Assembly (NCBI GenBank): GCA_036275915.1
Contig: DASUCV010000004.1
Location: 598,204-662,203, forward strand
Length of the DNA stretch: 64,000 nt
Source of the DNA: Candidatus Polarisedimenticolaceae bacterium
GTDB taxonomy: Bacteria > Acidobacteriota > Polarisedimenticolia > Polarisedimenticolales > DASRJG01
Direction: 5' to 3'
Shown here: positions 53,056-62,033 of the stretch, piece by piece
Layout: each line of letters starts with the position of its first letter
How positions within the stretch are numbered: the first letter of the stretch is position 1
Translations under genes and position numbers: made by a program
Notes under the pieces: model-generated
What the model saw: only the letters and a program-made list of their open reading frames with translations
What the model was told of the DNA's origin: nothing
Database searches by the model: none

Positions 53056-54063
53056 TCAGTTGACGGCGACGCGGCGCAGCACGATCCGCTGACGTACGCA
53101 CCCCGCCGTCTCCACGCGGCGCACGTCGTCGAGGCCGAGGACGTCCATCGCCCGGAGGCGGACGACGAACGCGGGATAGCTCTTGGCCGGGACCACCGTC
53201 ACGAGCGTCAGCGGTGCGTCCGGTGCGGAGGGGAGCATCTGCCCTTCGGAAGCCACCGTCGCGAGGACGATCTGTCGCGCCGCCTCGTCGGTGTCGCGCA
53301 CCAGCCAGTACGCCTCGACCGGTGAGTCGGCGACCCCCGCCGCGCAGGGGTCGCTCGCCGCCCGCCGGGCGGTCGTCGCCAATTCGGCCTCCGCCTTGGC
53401 CTGGGGAGCGGGGGCGTTGACGTAGCCGAGCGATGTCATGCGCTTCGCGGCCGACTCGTCGGCACGGGAATTCCGGGCCGGTGCGCCGCCGACGGCACCG
53501 CCGACGGCACCTCCGCTGAGCGCATCGGACGGCACTTGCGTGGGCTGATCGGCAGGCAGCTCGCGTGGGACGGGCGGCGGTGGAAGCGGCTCGGGAGCCG
53601 TCTTCTGCTTCGCCATCGGGCGCACCGCATCGCGCTCGGCCTTCTTCTTGTCCTTGCTCTCCGAAACGGGCGGTGCGGTCTCCTCGTTCTGGAGGACTTC
53701 CGGACGCACGGCCTCCCGTTCCCGTGCGACCCGCGGCGCCACTGAAAGCCGCTGCTCGACCACGAACAGGCTCACGAGGCCGACCGCCGCGATCGTCGCC
53801 GCGATCGTCGCAGGGATGGCGAAGCGCCGCCGGAACGGCACGACGGTCGCGGCGTCGATGCGGCGCCCGATCAGCGTCTCGAGGTCCTCGGGCACGCCGG
53901 GAACGCTCTCGCCGTGAAGTGCGGCGGTGAGCGCACGCAGCGAGAGAAGATGCTCGCGGCACTCGGAGCAGGCCGCGAGGTGCGCGTCGACGTCCGCTCG
54001 GTCGGTGGCCGTCAGCTCACCATCCAGGTACGCGGACAACAGGTCGCGCGGATGCTCGCTCAT
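53056..54063 (-). CDS. Anti-sigma factor with zinc-finger (ZAS) domain
   Basis: 335 aa. The cytoplasmic ZAS domain at residues 1-40 has DVDAHLAACSECREHLL (H28-x3-C32-x2-C35). A membrane helix (FAIPATIAATIAAVGLVSL) follows near residue 95, then a Pro/Gly/Ala-rich periplasmic linker with tandem GGAVGGAVGGAP and a C-terminal region of unknown fold (QIVLATVASEGQMLP). It binds the ECF sigma factor encoded just upstream in an ATGA overlap and releases it on an envelope signal. ATG at 54063 is the start matching the domain. Confidence 0.88.
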   Translation of the reverse strand: MSEHPRDLLSAYLDGELTATDRADVDAHLAACSECREHLLSLRALTAALHGESVPGVPEDLETLIGRRIDAATVVPFRRRFAIPATIAATIAAVGLVSLFVVEQRLSVAPRVAREREAVRPEVLQNEETAPPVSESKDKKKAERDAVRPMAKQKTAPEPLPPPPVPRELPADQPTQVPSDALSGGAVGGAVGGAPARNSRADESAAKRMTSLGYVNAPAPQAKAEAELATTARRAASDPCAAGVADSPVEAYWLVRDTDEAARQIVLATVASEGQMLPSAPDAPLTLVTVVPAKSYPAFVVRLRAMDVLGLDDVRRVETAGCVRQRIVLRRVAVN

Positions 54064-54674
54064 GCGCTCCCCCCTTCGATGCAATCCTTGAGCGAGCCGC
54101 GCGCCCGCGCCAGCCGCGACCGCACCGTGCCGAGCTCGATGTCGAGAACCGCCGCGATCTCCTCGTAGCTCTTCTCCTCCGCATCGCGGAGCGCGAGAAC
54201 CGCGCGGAAGGCCGCGGGTAGCTTCTCGAAGCACGCCGCGAGAAGCCGCATGAGCTCCTTCGCCTCGAGCGCGTGAAGCGGGCCGCGCTCGATGCGGAAC
54301 GCCGCGGCGGCCGGCTCGTCGTCCACAGGATCCGACGCGCGGCGGAGGCGCTCCTCCGCGCGGTCGAGATGATTGAGCGCGCGGGTCACGGCGATGCGAT
54401 GGAGCCAGGTCGAGAGCTTGGCATCGCCGCGAAAGCTCGCGATCGATCGGTGCGCGGTGACGAAGACTTCCTGGACGACGTCTTCGGTGTCTTCACGGTG
54501 CCTGAGCATCCGGTAGACCGTCGCCCACACTTGAGGAAGATGCGTGGACACAAGGCGGTCGAACGCGCGGCGGTCGCCCGCCTGCGCGCGGCGAATCGTC
54601 GCCGGCTCGTCGTCGGTCGAAGGCGGCGCCGGCGGGGCCTCGTCGCGCATCCGTCGAAGCATGCCACGGCCCAT
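54060..54674 (-). CDS. ECF-type RNA polymerase sigma factor
   Basis: 204 aa. Region 2 holds VYRMLRHREDTEDVVQEVF and FRGDAKLSTWLHRIAVTRAL; region 4 holds KSYEEIAAVLDIELGTVRSR. Region 3 is missing, as usual for ECF factors. It should activate its own operon and envelope-stress genes; the upstream gap has no clear ECF promoter that I can point to. Divergent from murB. Confidence 0.93.
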   Translation of the reverse strand: MGRGMLRRMRDEAPPAPPSTDDEPATIRRAQAGDRRAFDRLVSTHLPQVWATVYRMLRHREDTEDVVQEVFVTAHRSIASFRGDAKLSTWLHRIAVTRALNHLDRAEERLRRASDPVDDEPAAAAFRIERGPLHALEAKELMRLLAACFEKLPAAFRAVLALRDAEEKSYEEIAAVLDIELGTVRSRLARARGSLKDCIEGGSA

Positions 54675-54708
54675 CGTTCCCTCCGCCCATGAGACCGCGC
54701 CTGGCTGC

Positions 54709-54714
54709 TAGAGT
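54709..54714 (+). promoter_or_regulatory. TANNNT box 6 bases before murB
   Basis: TAGAGT ends 6 bases before the ATG at 54721, with no ribosome-binding site. Consistent with a leaderless murB transcript. Confidence 0.3.
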
Positions 54715-54720
54715 TCCCCC

Positions 54721-55623
54721 ATGGCGTCGCCGCTCGCGAAAGCGCTCCGTACGGCCGGATTTCGCGGCGAGATCCAGGGCGAGGCGCCGCTCGGGCCGCT
54801 CACCACCTGGCGCATCGGCGGGCCGGCCGAGGTCCTCGCCACCCCCGCCGATCTGGACGACGCGGCGATCGCCCTCCGGTTCGCGTGCGAGCGCGCCCTC
54901 CCCTGGCACGTCCTCGGGAACGGATCGAACCTCCTCGTCCCCGACGTGGGCGTGCGCGGACTCGTGCTGCGCCTCCGCGGTGCGCAGAGCGCCTGCGCCG
55001 TCGAGGGACCGGTCCTCACGGCGGGCGCGGGCGCCTCGTTCCCGCGGGTCGCGAACCTCGCCGCCGAGCACGGCCTCGCCGGTCTCGAGTTCGCCGCCGG
55101 AATCCCGGGAACCGTCGGCGGCGCCGTCGTCATGAACGCGGGCTGGCACGAGCACGAGACCGGCAACGCCGTGACGTCCGTCGAGTTCCTCGATGAGGAT
55201 GGCGTGAAGCGAACGCTCGATCGCGCGGGCTGCGCCTTCGCTTATCGGACGAGCGCGTTTCGCGGACGTCCCGTGGTCATCGGCGGTGCGCGCTTCACGC
55301 TGGTTCCGGACGATCCTGCGGAGGTGAAGGCGCGACTCACGGCGTTCGCCGAGAGCCGAAAAGCGCATCAGCCGACCGAGCTTCCTTCTTGCGGCTCCGT
55401 CTTCCTGAAACCCGAGGGCGACTTCGCGGGCCGGCTCATCGAAGCCGCCGGCTTGAAGGGGAAGCGCATCGGCGCGATCGAGGTCTCCCCCAAGCATGCG
55501 AATTTCTTCGTCAACCTCGGCGGAGGCAACGCGAAGGACGTACTCGCTCTCGTCGAAGCCGTCGAGAGCGAGGTCATGCGCAAGCTCGGCGTCAGGCTGG
55601 TCAGGGAGTTCGAGGCCTGGTAG
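54721..55623 (+). CDS. murB: UDP-N-acetylenolpyruvoylglucosamine reductase
   Basis: 300 aa, the shorter (type II) form. FAD-binding motifs are TTWRIGGPAEVLATPADL and VLGNGSNLLVPD; the phosphate loop is FAAGIPGTVGGAVVMNAG; the proton-donor Ser lies in LPSCGSVFLKP; the end has VSPKHANFFVNLGGGNAKD. It reduces UDP-GlcNAc-enolpyruvate to UDP-MurNAc in peptidoglycan synthesis. It stands apart from the usual mur cluster. Convergent with the SNF2 gene, 28 bases between. Confidence 0.95.
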   Translation: MASPLAKALRTAGFRGEIQGEAPLGPLTTWRIGGPAEVLATPADLDDAAIALRFACERALPWHVLGNGSNLLVPDVGVRGLVLRLRGAQSACAVEGPVLTAGAGASFPRVANLAAEHGLAGLEFAAGIPGTVGGAVVMNAGWHEHETGNAVTSVEFLDEDGVKRTLDRAGCAFAYRTSAFRGRPVVIGGARFTLVPDDPAEVKARLTAFAESRKAHQPTELPSCGSVFLKPEGDFAGRLIEAAGLKGKRIGAIEVSPKHANFFVNLGGGNAKDVLALVEAVESEVMRKLGVRLVREFEAW

Positions 55624-55651
55624 CTCGGTCTGATCCGGCGCTGACCCCTCG

Positions 55652-58234
55652 CTACGCCGTCATCAAGCTTCGCACCCGCTCCACGAAGCTCGCCTGGACC
55701 GCCTCGTCGAGGACGACGCGGTCGACCTCGTCGACGAGGAGGCCGTCGAAGAGCGCCTTCTTGTTCTCGACGACCTGGCGCACGCGCTCTTCGATGGCGC
55801 CGCGGGTCACGAAGTGGAGCACCTGCACGCTCTTGCGCTGACCCATGCGATGGACGCGGCCGATGCGCTGCTCGAGGACCGCCGGGTTCCACGGGACCTC
55901 GAGGTTGACGACGACCGAGGCGGCGTCCTGGAGGTTCAGGCCGAGGCCGCCGGCGTCGGTCGAGAAGAGGACGCGGCGCGCGGGGTCGTTCTTGAAGCCT
56001 TCGATCATGAGGAGACGCGCGCGCGAGTCCATCCCGCCGTGGAAGACGGTCGCGGTCTCGCCGCGCCGCTCGAGGAGCGGCCGCACCGCGTAGTGCGCGA
56101 GGCGGAGGAGGCGCTCCCACTGGCTGAAGACGAGGACCTTCGCGCCGGGGCGCTCGAGCAGGTCTTCGAGAACGTGCGTGAACTCCTCGAGCTTCGGCGA
56201 GTGGATCCAGCGGAGATCGCCGTCGGCACCGTGACCGTCCTTGAGGCGGCCCTCCGAGCTCTCCCACTCGTACTGCGCCCAGGCGTTGCAGAGTATGCGC
56301 ATCGACGTGAGCGACTGGAGGAGCAGGCGTACCTCCGCGGTCTTGAGCGGGCGATTCTGCGCGAGGAGGGCTGCGACCTTCCGCGCGTGCCGCCGGTACG
56401 GCCGGAGCTGCGCCGGCGTCATCTCGGTCCAGAAGGTGTTGTCGGTGCGCGGCGGGAGCTGGTCCAGGACCTCGACGCGCTCGCGCCGCATGAAGAACCC
56501 GGCGAGACGCGACCTCAGGACGTCGAGCGACTCGTACGCGACGATCTTGCCGCCGGGCTCGGTGACGGCGTGGAACGGGAGGAGCCTCCAGCGCGGGCCG
56601 AGCGCGCGCGGGTTCAGGAACTCGACGATCGAGTGCAGCTCGGAGAGGCGGTTCTCGAGCGGCGTGCCGGTGAGCACGAAGGCGAACGGACTCTGGAGCT
56701 CCTTGACCGCCTTGGCGGTCTTCGTGTCCCAGTTCTTGATCCGCTGCGCCTCGTCCAGGACGACGAGCTCCGCCTTCGCGGCGCGCACGAGGTCGAGGTC
56801 GCGGAGCGCCAGCTCGTAGTTCAGGACGAGGAACCCGCGCTTCCAGCGGCGGTACGTCCGGGCACGCAGCGCGCGTGAGCCCTCGACCACGCGCGCCTTC
56901 TCGCCGCAAGCCTTCAAGATCTCGCCGGCCCATTGATGCTTGAGCGACGCGGGGCAGACGACGAGCGTCTTCGCGATCCCCGCGGTGCGCCTCATGAGGA
57001 GAGTCGCGACGATCGCCTGGAGCGTCTTGCCGAGCCCCATGTCGTCGGCGAGGAACGCGCGTCCGCTCTGCGCGAGGAAGACCGCCCCTTCCGCCTGGTA
57101 GGGGTGGAGCTGGAAGCCGAGTCCGGTGATCGCCTCGTTCCAGACCGGGTCGCCGACCTCCACGGCGCGCAGGCGCGCCGACAGCTCGGCCTGCTCGCGG
57201 GCTTCGTCGATCCTCGCCGTCACCGCCGGATCGAGATCGAAGGCAAGGCCGCCGTCCTCCGCCATCTGACGCGCCGCCACGATCGCGCTCTCGATCCACG
57301 TGAGCGCCGGGGTGTCTGCGGGTGCCGGGAGGAGGCTCCCCTCTCCGTCGAACCAGGTCCTCAGACCACCGGGCGGGTACGTCTCGACGGCGTCGCAGCG
57401 GATCTCGCGGAGCGCGTCCGGCACTCCGGCGAGCCACTCCGCCGGCCGCCACCAGATCGCGAGCGCCGGCGCCTGCGGCTTCTTCGTCTGCCTCTGATAC
57501 CAGCTCCGCACGCGCTCGATGTGCTTGCAGGTGCCGATCTCGCTCTTCTCGTAGTCGGGGCACGTGCATGAGGCGAGGCGGGCCTCCGAGCCGCGCAGGG
57601 CGACGGTGTACGGTCCCGAGCGTCCGTGGCCCGCGACGCGGAAGCGCGGGATGACGCCGCGCTGCCGCCCGAGGCGCGTGATCGTCGGCCGCTCCTTCCT
57701 CGCCCGCTGCTTCCTCGCCTTGAGCTCCTCCTCGCGCGCCAGGTCGACGCGCTCGTCGCGCGTCAGCGCCCACTCGCCCGGTGCCGCGAGGAGCATCCCC
57801 GTCTGCATCGGCGCGTGGGTGACGATGCGGCCCTGGCCGCGTGCGAGCCGCCCCGCGCGCCGTGCGCGGCGCTGCGATCCGGCGACCTGGACGAGCGCCG
57901 GACGCGGAAACCGCAGCGCCTCGATCACCGCGACCGCGTGCTTGCAGACCGGCCCCTCTTCGTACGGGCACTCGCACCGGGCCTCGAGGCTCTCGTCGAC
58001 GAGCGCGACGCTGACGCGATAGGGCGTCGGCCCTTGGTCGCGCACCTTGCCCTCGACCGAGCGGCCGTCCGCCGCGAGCCGGAGCGACGCGACCTTGCCG
58101 AGGAGGGCGCTCTCGTGCCCTGCGTGAGCGATCCTCTCGCCCGCCCACTCGCGGACGTCGAAGCTGAGGAGCGCGTGATCCGCGGGGACCGCGGAGGACG
58201 CCGGCCGCGCTGGCTTGGACTTTCGTGTCTTCAA
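55652..58234 (-). CDS. SNF2-family helicase with two SWIM zinc fingers
   Basis: 860 aa from TTG at 58234, which has GAGAAGGG nearby and avoids overlap with the divergent gene. SWIM fingers are at 87-99 (CECPYEEGPVCKH) and 223-238 (CTCPDYEKSEIGTCKH). The SNF2 motor has Walker A DDMGLGKT near 397-404, box II LDEAQ, VLTGTPLENRL and, in the C-terminal half, VFSQWERLL and RIGRVHRMGQ. It remodels or translocates along DNA; bacterial examples are tied to RNA polymerase recycling, repair or phage defence, and none can be chosen here. Confidence 0.92.
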   Translation of the reverse strand: MKTRKSKPARPASSAVPADHALLSFDVREWAGERIAHAGHESALLGKVASLRLAADGRSVEGKVRDQGPTPYRVSVALVDESLEARCECPYEEGPVCKHAVAVIEALRFPRPALVQVAGSQRRARRAGRLARGQGRIVTHAPMQTGMLLAAPGEWALTRDERVDLAREEELKARKQRARKERPTITRLGRQRGVIPRFRVAGHGRSGPYTVALRGSEARLASCTCPDYEKSEIGTCKHIERVRSWYQRQTKKPQAPALAIWWRPAEWLAGVPDALREIRCDAVETYPPGGLRTWFDGEGSLLPAPADTPALTWIESAIVAARQMAEDGGLAFDLDPAVTARIDEAREQAELSARLRAVEVGDPVWNEAITGLGFQLHPYQAEGAVFLAQSGRAFLADDMGLGKTLQAIVATLLMRRTAGIAKTLVVCPASLKHQWAGEILKACGEKARVVEGSRALRARTYRRWKRGFLVLNYELALRDLDLVRAAKAELVVLDEAQRIKNWDTKTAKAVKELQSPFAFVLTGTPLENRLSELHSIVEFLNPRALGPRWRLLPFHAVTEPGGKIVAYESLDVLRSRLAGFFMRRERVEVLDQLPPRTDNTFWTEMTPAQLRPYRRHARKVAALLAQNRPLKTAEVRLLLQSLTSMRILCNAWAQYEWESSEGRLKDGHGADGDLRWIHSPKLEEFTHVLEDLLERPGAKVLVFSQWERLLRLAHYAVRPLLERRGETATVFHGGMDSRARLLMIEGFKNDPARRVLFSTDAGGLGLNLQDAASVVVNLEVPWNPAVLEQRIGRVHRMGQRKSVQVLHFVTRGAIEERVRQVVENKKALFDGLLVDEVDRVVLDEAVQASFVERVRSLMTA

Positions 58235-58302
58235 GAGCCCTTCTCGCGAAACGGGGGGATCAAGCCGAAGAGTGTGCCTTAAGGCGGGAATGAACGCCAG
58301 GC

Positions 58303-58332
58303 TTGCCGCCGCCGGGCCCTGGGCGGTACGAT
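58303..58332 (+). promoter_or_regulatory. Candidate promoter of the fused E1 gene
   Basis: TTGCCG, an 18-base spacer and TACGAT lie 36 bases before the ATG at 58369, within the 134-base gap between divergent genes. Confidence 0.33.
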
Positions 58333-58368
58333 CGGCGGCTCGCGCGCGCGAAAGACCACGGATCCCGC

Positions 58369-60822
58369 ATGCCGAAGCCGGACACACTCGCCCCGATCGC
58401 CGCACGCTTCGCGGCGTTCGTCACCGAGGCGCACCCCGAATCCGCCGAGAGGCTCATCGCGGCGTTCGCCGGGCTCGGGCACGGCGATCCGGAATCGCTC
58501 CGCCACGACCTCGCGGGAGCGGTGCGCGAGGCGCTGGGGCTTCGCGCGGCCGGCGTGAGCCACGAGACGACGCCGGGCGTCACCGCCACCGAGCGGCTCC
58601 GTCGTGCCGAGGAGGCGGTGGTGATCTCGTGCGACGGCTTCCTCAGGCGGGAGTCGCTCCGTGCGTCGCTGACTCCAGATGAGAGACGGGAGATCCTCCG
58701 CGGGATGATCCTCACCCGCGCGGTCGACAACCGGCTCAAGGCCTTTTTCACCGGCGGCGAGGTGCGTTACGGGAAGGCGTCGTTTCAGGGGAAGGGGTTC
58801 CGCTCGCTCGGCCAGGAGGCGATCTACGCGTCCGCGATCCGCCTGCGGCGCGGTGCGCGGTATCGCGGCGAGGACGGGCGCTGGACCGGCGACGTCGTCG
58901 CACCGCTCATCCGCGATGCGGGAGCCGTGCTCGCGATGCGGCCGGAGCCGGCGACGGTGCGGATGATCCTGAGCGGCCAGATGGGAAAGGCCGGCCCGCC
59001 GATGGACGGGAAGGATCTCCACGTCGGCGACTTCGGCTGGGGGATCCTGCCCGCGTCGGCGCCGCTCGCCATCTCGTCGCTCACCGCCGCAGGGCTTGCC
59101 ATGGCGTTCAAGGTGCGGCGCGAGGACCGGGTCGCCGTCACGTACATCGGCGAAGGCGGGACCTCCCTCGGCGAGTGGCACGAGGCGATCAATCTCTGCG
59201 CGGCACGCCACCTTCCCGCCGTGTTCTGCGTCCAGAACAATCAGACGGCGCTCTCGACGCCGGTCGCCGACCAGTCGGCGGTGCGTGTCTTCGCCGACAA
59301 GGCCGCGGGCTACGGCATCCCCGGCCTGACCCTCGACGGCACCGATCCCGACGCGATCGCCGCCGCGTTCGCGTGGGGCGTCGAGCGCGCGCGCGCGGGC
59401 GACGGGCCGGTCCTCCTCGAGCTCGTCGCGATGCGCATGTGCGGCCACGCGCATCACGACGACATGCTCTACCTCGGGAAGGACCCCGCCCCATCGTGGG
59501 ACTATCCGAAACCCACCGCCGCCGGGTACGCCGATGCCGATCTCTACGCGCGATGGGCGGTGCGCGACCCGATTCCCACGTATGCCGCGCGTCTCGCCGC
59601 CGACGGCGTCATCGCCGCGGACGATCTCGCGCGATGGCAGCGCGAGGCGGACGCGACGGTCGAGGCCGAAGCCCGGGCCGTCATCGACCTCCCCTGGCCC
59701 GACGCGTCCCGAGCGGGGACGGGCGTCTTCGCGGGCGAGCCGGAGCGAAGGCATGTCGAGCCTCTCGGCGATCCCGGCGCGCGCCTCGCGCGGCGGACTC
59801 CTCCCCTGCCGCCCGTCGAGGACGCCCCGCCGTACGACCCGAAGGGGACGACGTTCCTCGAGGCGATCACCCTGGGCATCGGGGATGCCCTTCGCGCCCA
59901 CCCGCTCGCGTTCGTGTACGGCGAGGACGTCGGCGGCAAGTACGGGAACGCGTTCCTCCTTCTGCGCCCCCTCCTCGAGGAGTTCGGCGATCGCATCGTG
60001 AACGCGCCGATCGCCGAGGCCGGAGTGCTCGGCGTCTGCGTCGGCGCGGCGCTCGGCGGCACGCTGCCGATCGGCGAGATCCAGTTCAACGATTTCGTCG
60101 CCACCGGCTTCAACCAGCTGGTCAACAACGCGGCGAAGATCCGCTACCGCTGGGGCGGCTCGGTCCCCATGCTCGTCCGTATGCCGTGGGGCGGCCTGAG
60201 GCGCGCGGGGCCCTATCACTCGCAGAACACCGAGGCGTGGTTCTACCGCACCCCGGGCCTCAAGATCGTCTGCCCTTCGACGCCCCACGACGCCCGCGGA
60301 CTCCTCGCCGCCGCGGTCGCCGATCCCGACCCGGTCCTCTACTACGAGCACATCGCCCTGTACCGCGAGCCCAGGGTGCGGCAGCGGCTCGCGGCGGAGC
60401 CGCCCCGGCCGATCCCGATCGGAAAGGCGGCCCTGCGGCGCGCCGGGGCCGACCTCGCGATCGTGACCTACGGCGCCTATGTCCACGTCGCCCTCCGCGT
60501 GGCGGAGACGCTCGCGAAGGAGGGCTTCGAGGCCTCGGTCCTCGACCTCCGCTCGCTGCAGCCCATCGACCGCGAGGCGCTGCTCACCGTGGCGCGTCAC
60601 TGCGGCAAGGTCCTGATCGCGCACGAGGACACACGCACGGGCGGGATCGGCGAGTCGCTCGCCGCGATCGTCCAGGAAGAGTGCTTCGAGGAGCTCGACG
60701 CGCCGGTCAGGATCGTCGGCGCGCTCGACACGCCGGCGCCCTACTCGCCGCCGCTCGAGGACGCGTATCTCCCCGGCGACGAAGGTGTGCTCCGCGCGGC
60801 GCGTCTCCTCCTCGCCTACTGA
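58369..60822 (+). CDS. 2-oxoacid dehydrogenase E1, fused alpha and beta subunits
   Basis: 817 aa. The first 105 residues are a helical extension without a recognised domain. Residues 110-440 are E1 alpha; the thiamine-diphosphate motif reads YIGEGGTSLGEWHEAINL ending in QNN, with Glu where most members have GDG. Residues 495-817 are E1 beta (FVYGEDVGGKYGNAF, APIAEAGVLGVCVGAALGG, HEDTRTGGIGESLAAIV). Fused E1 of this kind acts on pyruvate or branched-chain 2-oxoacids, together with E2 and E3 that are not encoded in this window. ATG at 58369. Confidence 0.9.
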   Translation: MPKPDTLAPIAARFAAFVTEAHPESAERLIAAFAGLGHGDPESLRHDLAGAVREALGLRAAGVSHETTPGVTATERLRRAEEAVVISCDGFLRRESLRASLTPDERREILRGMILTRAVDNRLKAFFTGGEVRYGKASFQGKGFRSLGQEAIYASAIRLRRGARYRGEDGRWTGDVVAPLIRDAGAVLAMRPEPATVRMILSGQMGKAGPPMDGKDLHVGDFGWGILPASAPLAISSLTAAGLAMAFKVRREDRVAVTYIGEGGTSLGEWHEAINLCAARHLPAVFCVQNNQTALSTPVADQSAVRVFADKAAGYGIPGLTLDGTDPDAIAAAFAWGVERARAGDGPVLLELVAMRMCGHAHHDDMLYLGKDPAPSWDYPKPTAAGYADADLYARWAVRDPIPTYAARLAADGVIAADDLARWQREADATVEAEARAVIDLPWPDASRAGTGVFAGEPERRHVEPLGDPGARLARRTPPLPPVEDAPPYDPKGTTFLEAITLGIGDALRAHPLAFVYGEDVGGKYGNAFLLLRPLLEEFGDRIVNAPIAEAGVLGVCVGAALGGTLPIGEIQFNDFVATGFNQLVNNAAKIRYRWGGSVPMLVRMPWGGLRRAGPYHSQNTEAWFYRTPGLKIVCPSTPHDARGLLAAAVADPDPVLYYEHIALYREPRVRQRLAAEPPRPIPIGKAALRRAGADLAIVTYGAYVHVALRVAETLAKEGFEASVLDLRSLQPIDREALLTVARHCGKVLIAHEDTRTGGIGESLAAIVQEECFEELDAPVRIVGALDTPAPYSPPLEDAYLPGDEGVLRAARLLLAY

Positions 60823-62033
60823 GGCGTCTCCTCCACCCGGCCGAGCAGGAAGAGCAGCTCCGCGTCGGCGTGCGATTCCTCCTCGAGCGCATCGAGGCGG
60901 GTGAGACGCGAGGCGGTCAGGGTACGCAGCGCGTCGAGGAAGTCGAGGATCCCGCCCCGCCCTTCCTTGTACGCGGTCTCCGCCATCGAGCGCAGCTCGG
61001 GAAGTCGCGCGGCGACACCGGACTCGATCGTGGCGACCGCCGCGCGCCGCTCGGAATCGACGGCGAGCGCCGTGTCGAGATCGGCGTGCCATTCGGCTTC
61101 GAGCGCCAGGCGGTCGAGCGATGCCTCGCCGGCGGCGGCGCGCGCCCGCGCCACGCCGCCCTGGTTCCGGTCGAGGAACGGGAGCGGAACCGAGATGCCG
61201 AAGAGCGCGGACCGGCTCGAGGCGTCGCGCGTGTTTTCGACGCCGCCGGTCAGGCTCGGAACCGGATAGCGGTCGCGGCGCGCGGCACGCTCGGCCGCGG
61301 CGGCGGCATCCTCGCCGCTCCGGGCCGCGACGAGCGCCGGCGCGTGCGCCTTGGCCTCATCCCAGGCCGTCTCGGGGGCCACGGTCGCCAGCGCGTCGGC
61401 CGTGACCGAGGCGGCGGCGTGGGGCGCGAACCCGGGACGCCCGAGGATCCGCGCGACCTGGCCCTGAGCATCCGCGAGATCCGCGCGCGCGTCGCCGAGC
61501 TGCGCGGTCAGCGTCCTCTCTTCCGTGTCCACGCGGAGCGCGTCGTACGGCGATGCGTCGCCGGCTTCGCGACGCCCGGCGACGATCGACGAGACGCGCG
61601 CGAGGTCGCCGCTCGCCTCCTCGAGGGTCGTGACACGTTGCTGCTGCACCCACAGCGTGCCGAACGCCTTGCGCAGGGCGAGCGCGCGCTCGGCGAAGGT
61701 CGCGCCCACGCCGGCCTCCGCGGCCGTCACCCCGCTCTTCGCCGCCGCCTTGCGCGCGCCCCGCTGGCCGAACACGAGGAGCGGCCATTCAAGCGAGTAC
61801 TGATCGGTGTCCGCGGCGCCGGTGTTCGTCCCGGAGTGGAGACGCGTCGCGTCGTAGGAGAACTCGGGGTTCGGCGCGACGCCGGCGGCCACGACCTCCG
61901 CCTGAGCGGTTGCGATGCGCGCGCGGTCGGCCTCGCTCCTCGGATTCGACGCGCGGAGGGCGGCAAGCGCCTCGGCGAACGTCATCTCGGTCGCGGCCGG
62001 CGCGGCGAGAACGAGACACGCGGGCGCGATCAT
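60816..62033 (-). CDS. TolC/CusC-like outer-membrane efflux protein
   Basis: 405 aa. Short export signal (IAPACLVLAAPAATEM), then the two coiled-coil repeats of the OEP family: FAEALAALRASNPRSEADRA at the start and FGISVPLPFLDRNQGGVARA in the middle, FLDALRTLTASRLTRLDALE near the end. ATG complement at 62031-62033 overlaps the stop of the RND gene (ATGA). It is the outer-membrane channel for the metal efflux pump upstream; a membrane-fusion protein would be expected near but is outside the window or elsewhere. Confidence 0.88.
   Translation of the reverse strand: MIAPACLVLAAPAATEMTFAEALAALRASNPRSEADRARIATAQAEVVAAGVAPNPEFSYDATRLHSGTNTGAADTDQYSLEWPLLVFGQRGARKAAAKSGVTAAEAGVGATFAERALALRKAFGTLWVQQQRVTTLEEASGDLARVSSIVAGRREAGDASPYDALRVDTEERTLTAQLGDARADLADAQGQVARILGRPGFAPHAAASVTADALATVAPETAWDEAKAHAPALVAARSGEDAAAAAERAARRDRYPVPSLTGGVENTRDASSRSALFGISVPLPFLDRNQGGVARARAAAGEASLDRLALEAEWHADLDTALAVDSERRAAVATIESGVAARLPELRSMAETAYKEGRGGILDFLDALRTLTASRLTRLDALEEESHADAELLFLLGRVEETPQ

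Noticed and set aside
53488..53520. Tandem short repeat in the anti-sigma gene
   Set aside because: It encodes a Gly/Ala/Val linker (GGAVGGAVGGAP) in the periplasmic part; ordinary low-complexity coding sequence, not a regulatory repeat.
58235..58405. Longer ATG-started form of the SNF2 helicase and a longer start for the fused E1
   Set aside because: These would make the divergent genes overlap through sequence with no conserved protein features; the TTG at 58234 with an SD-like sequence and the ATG at 58369 are sufficient.
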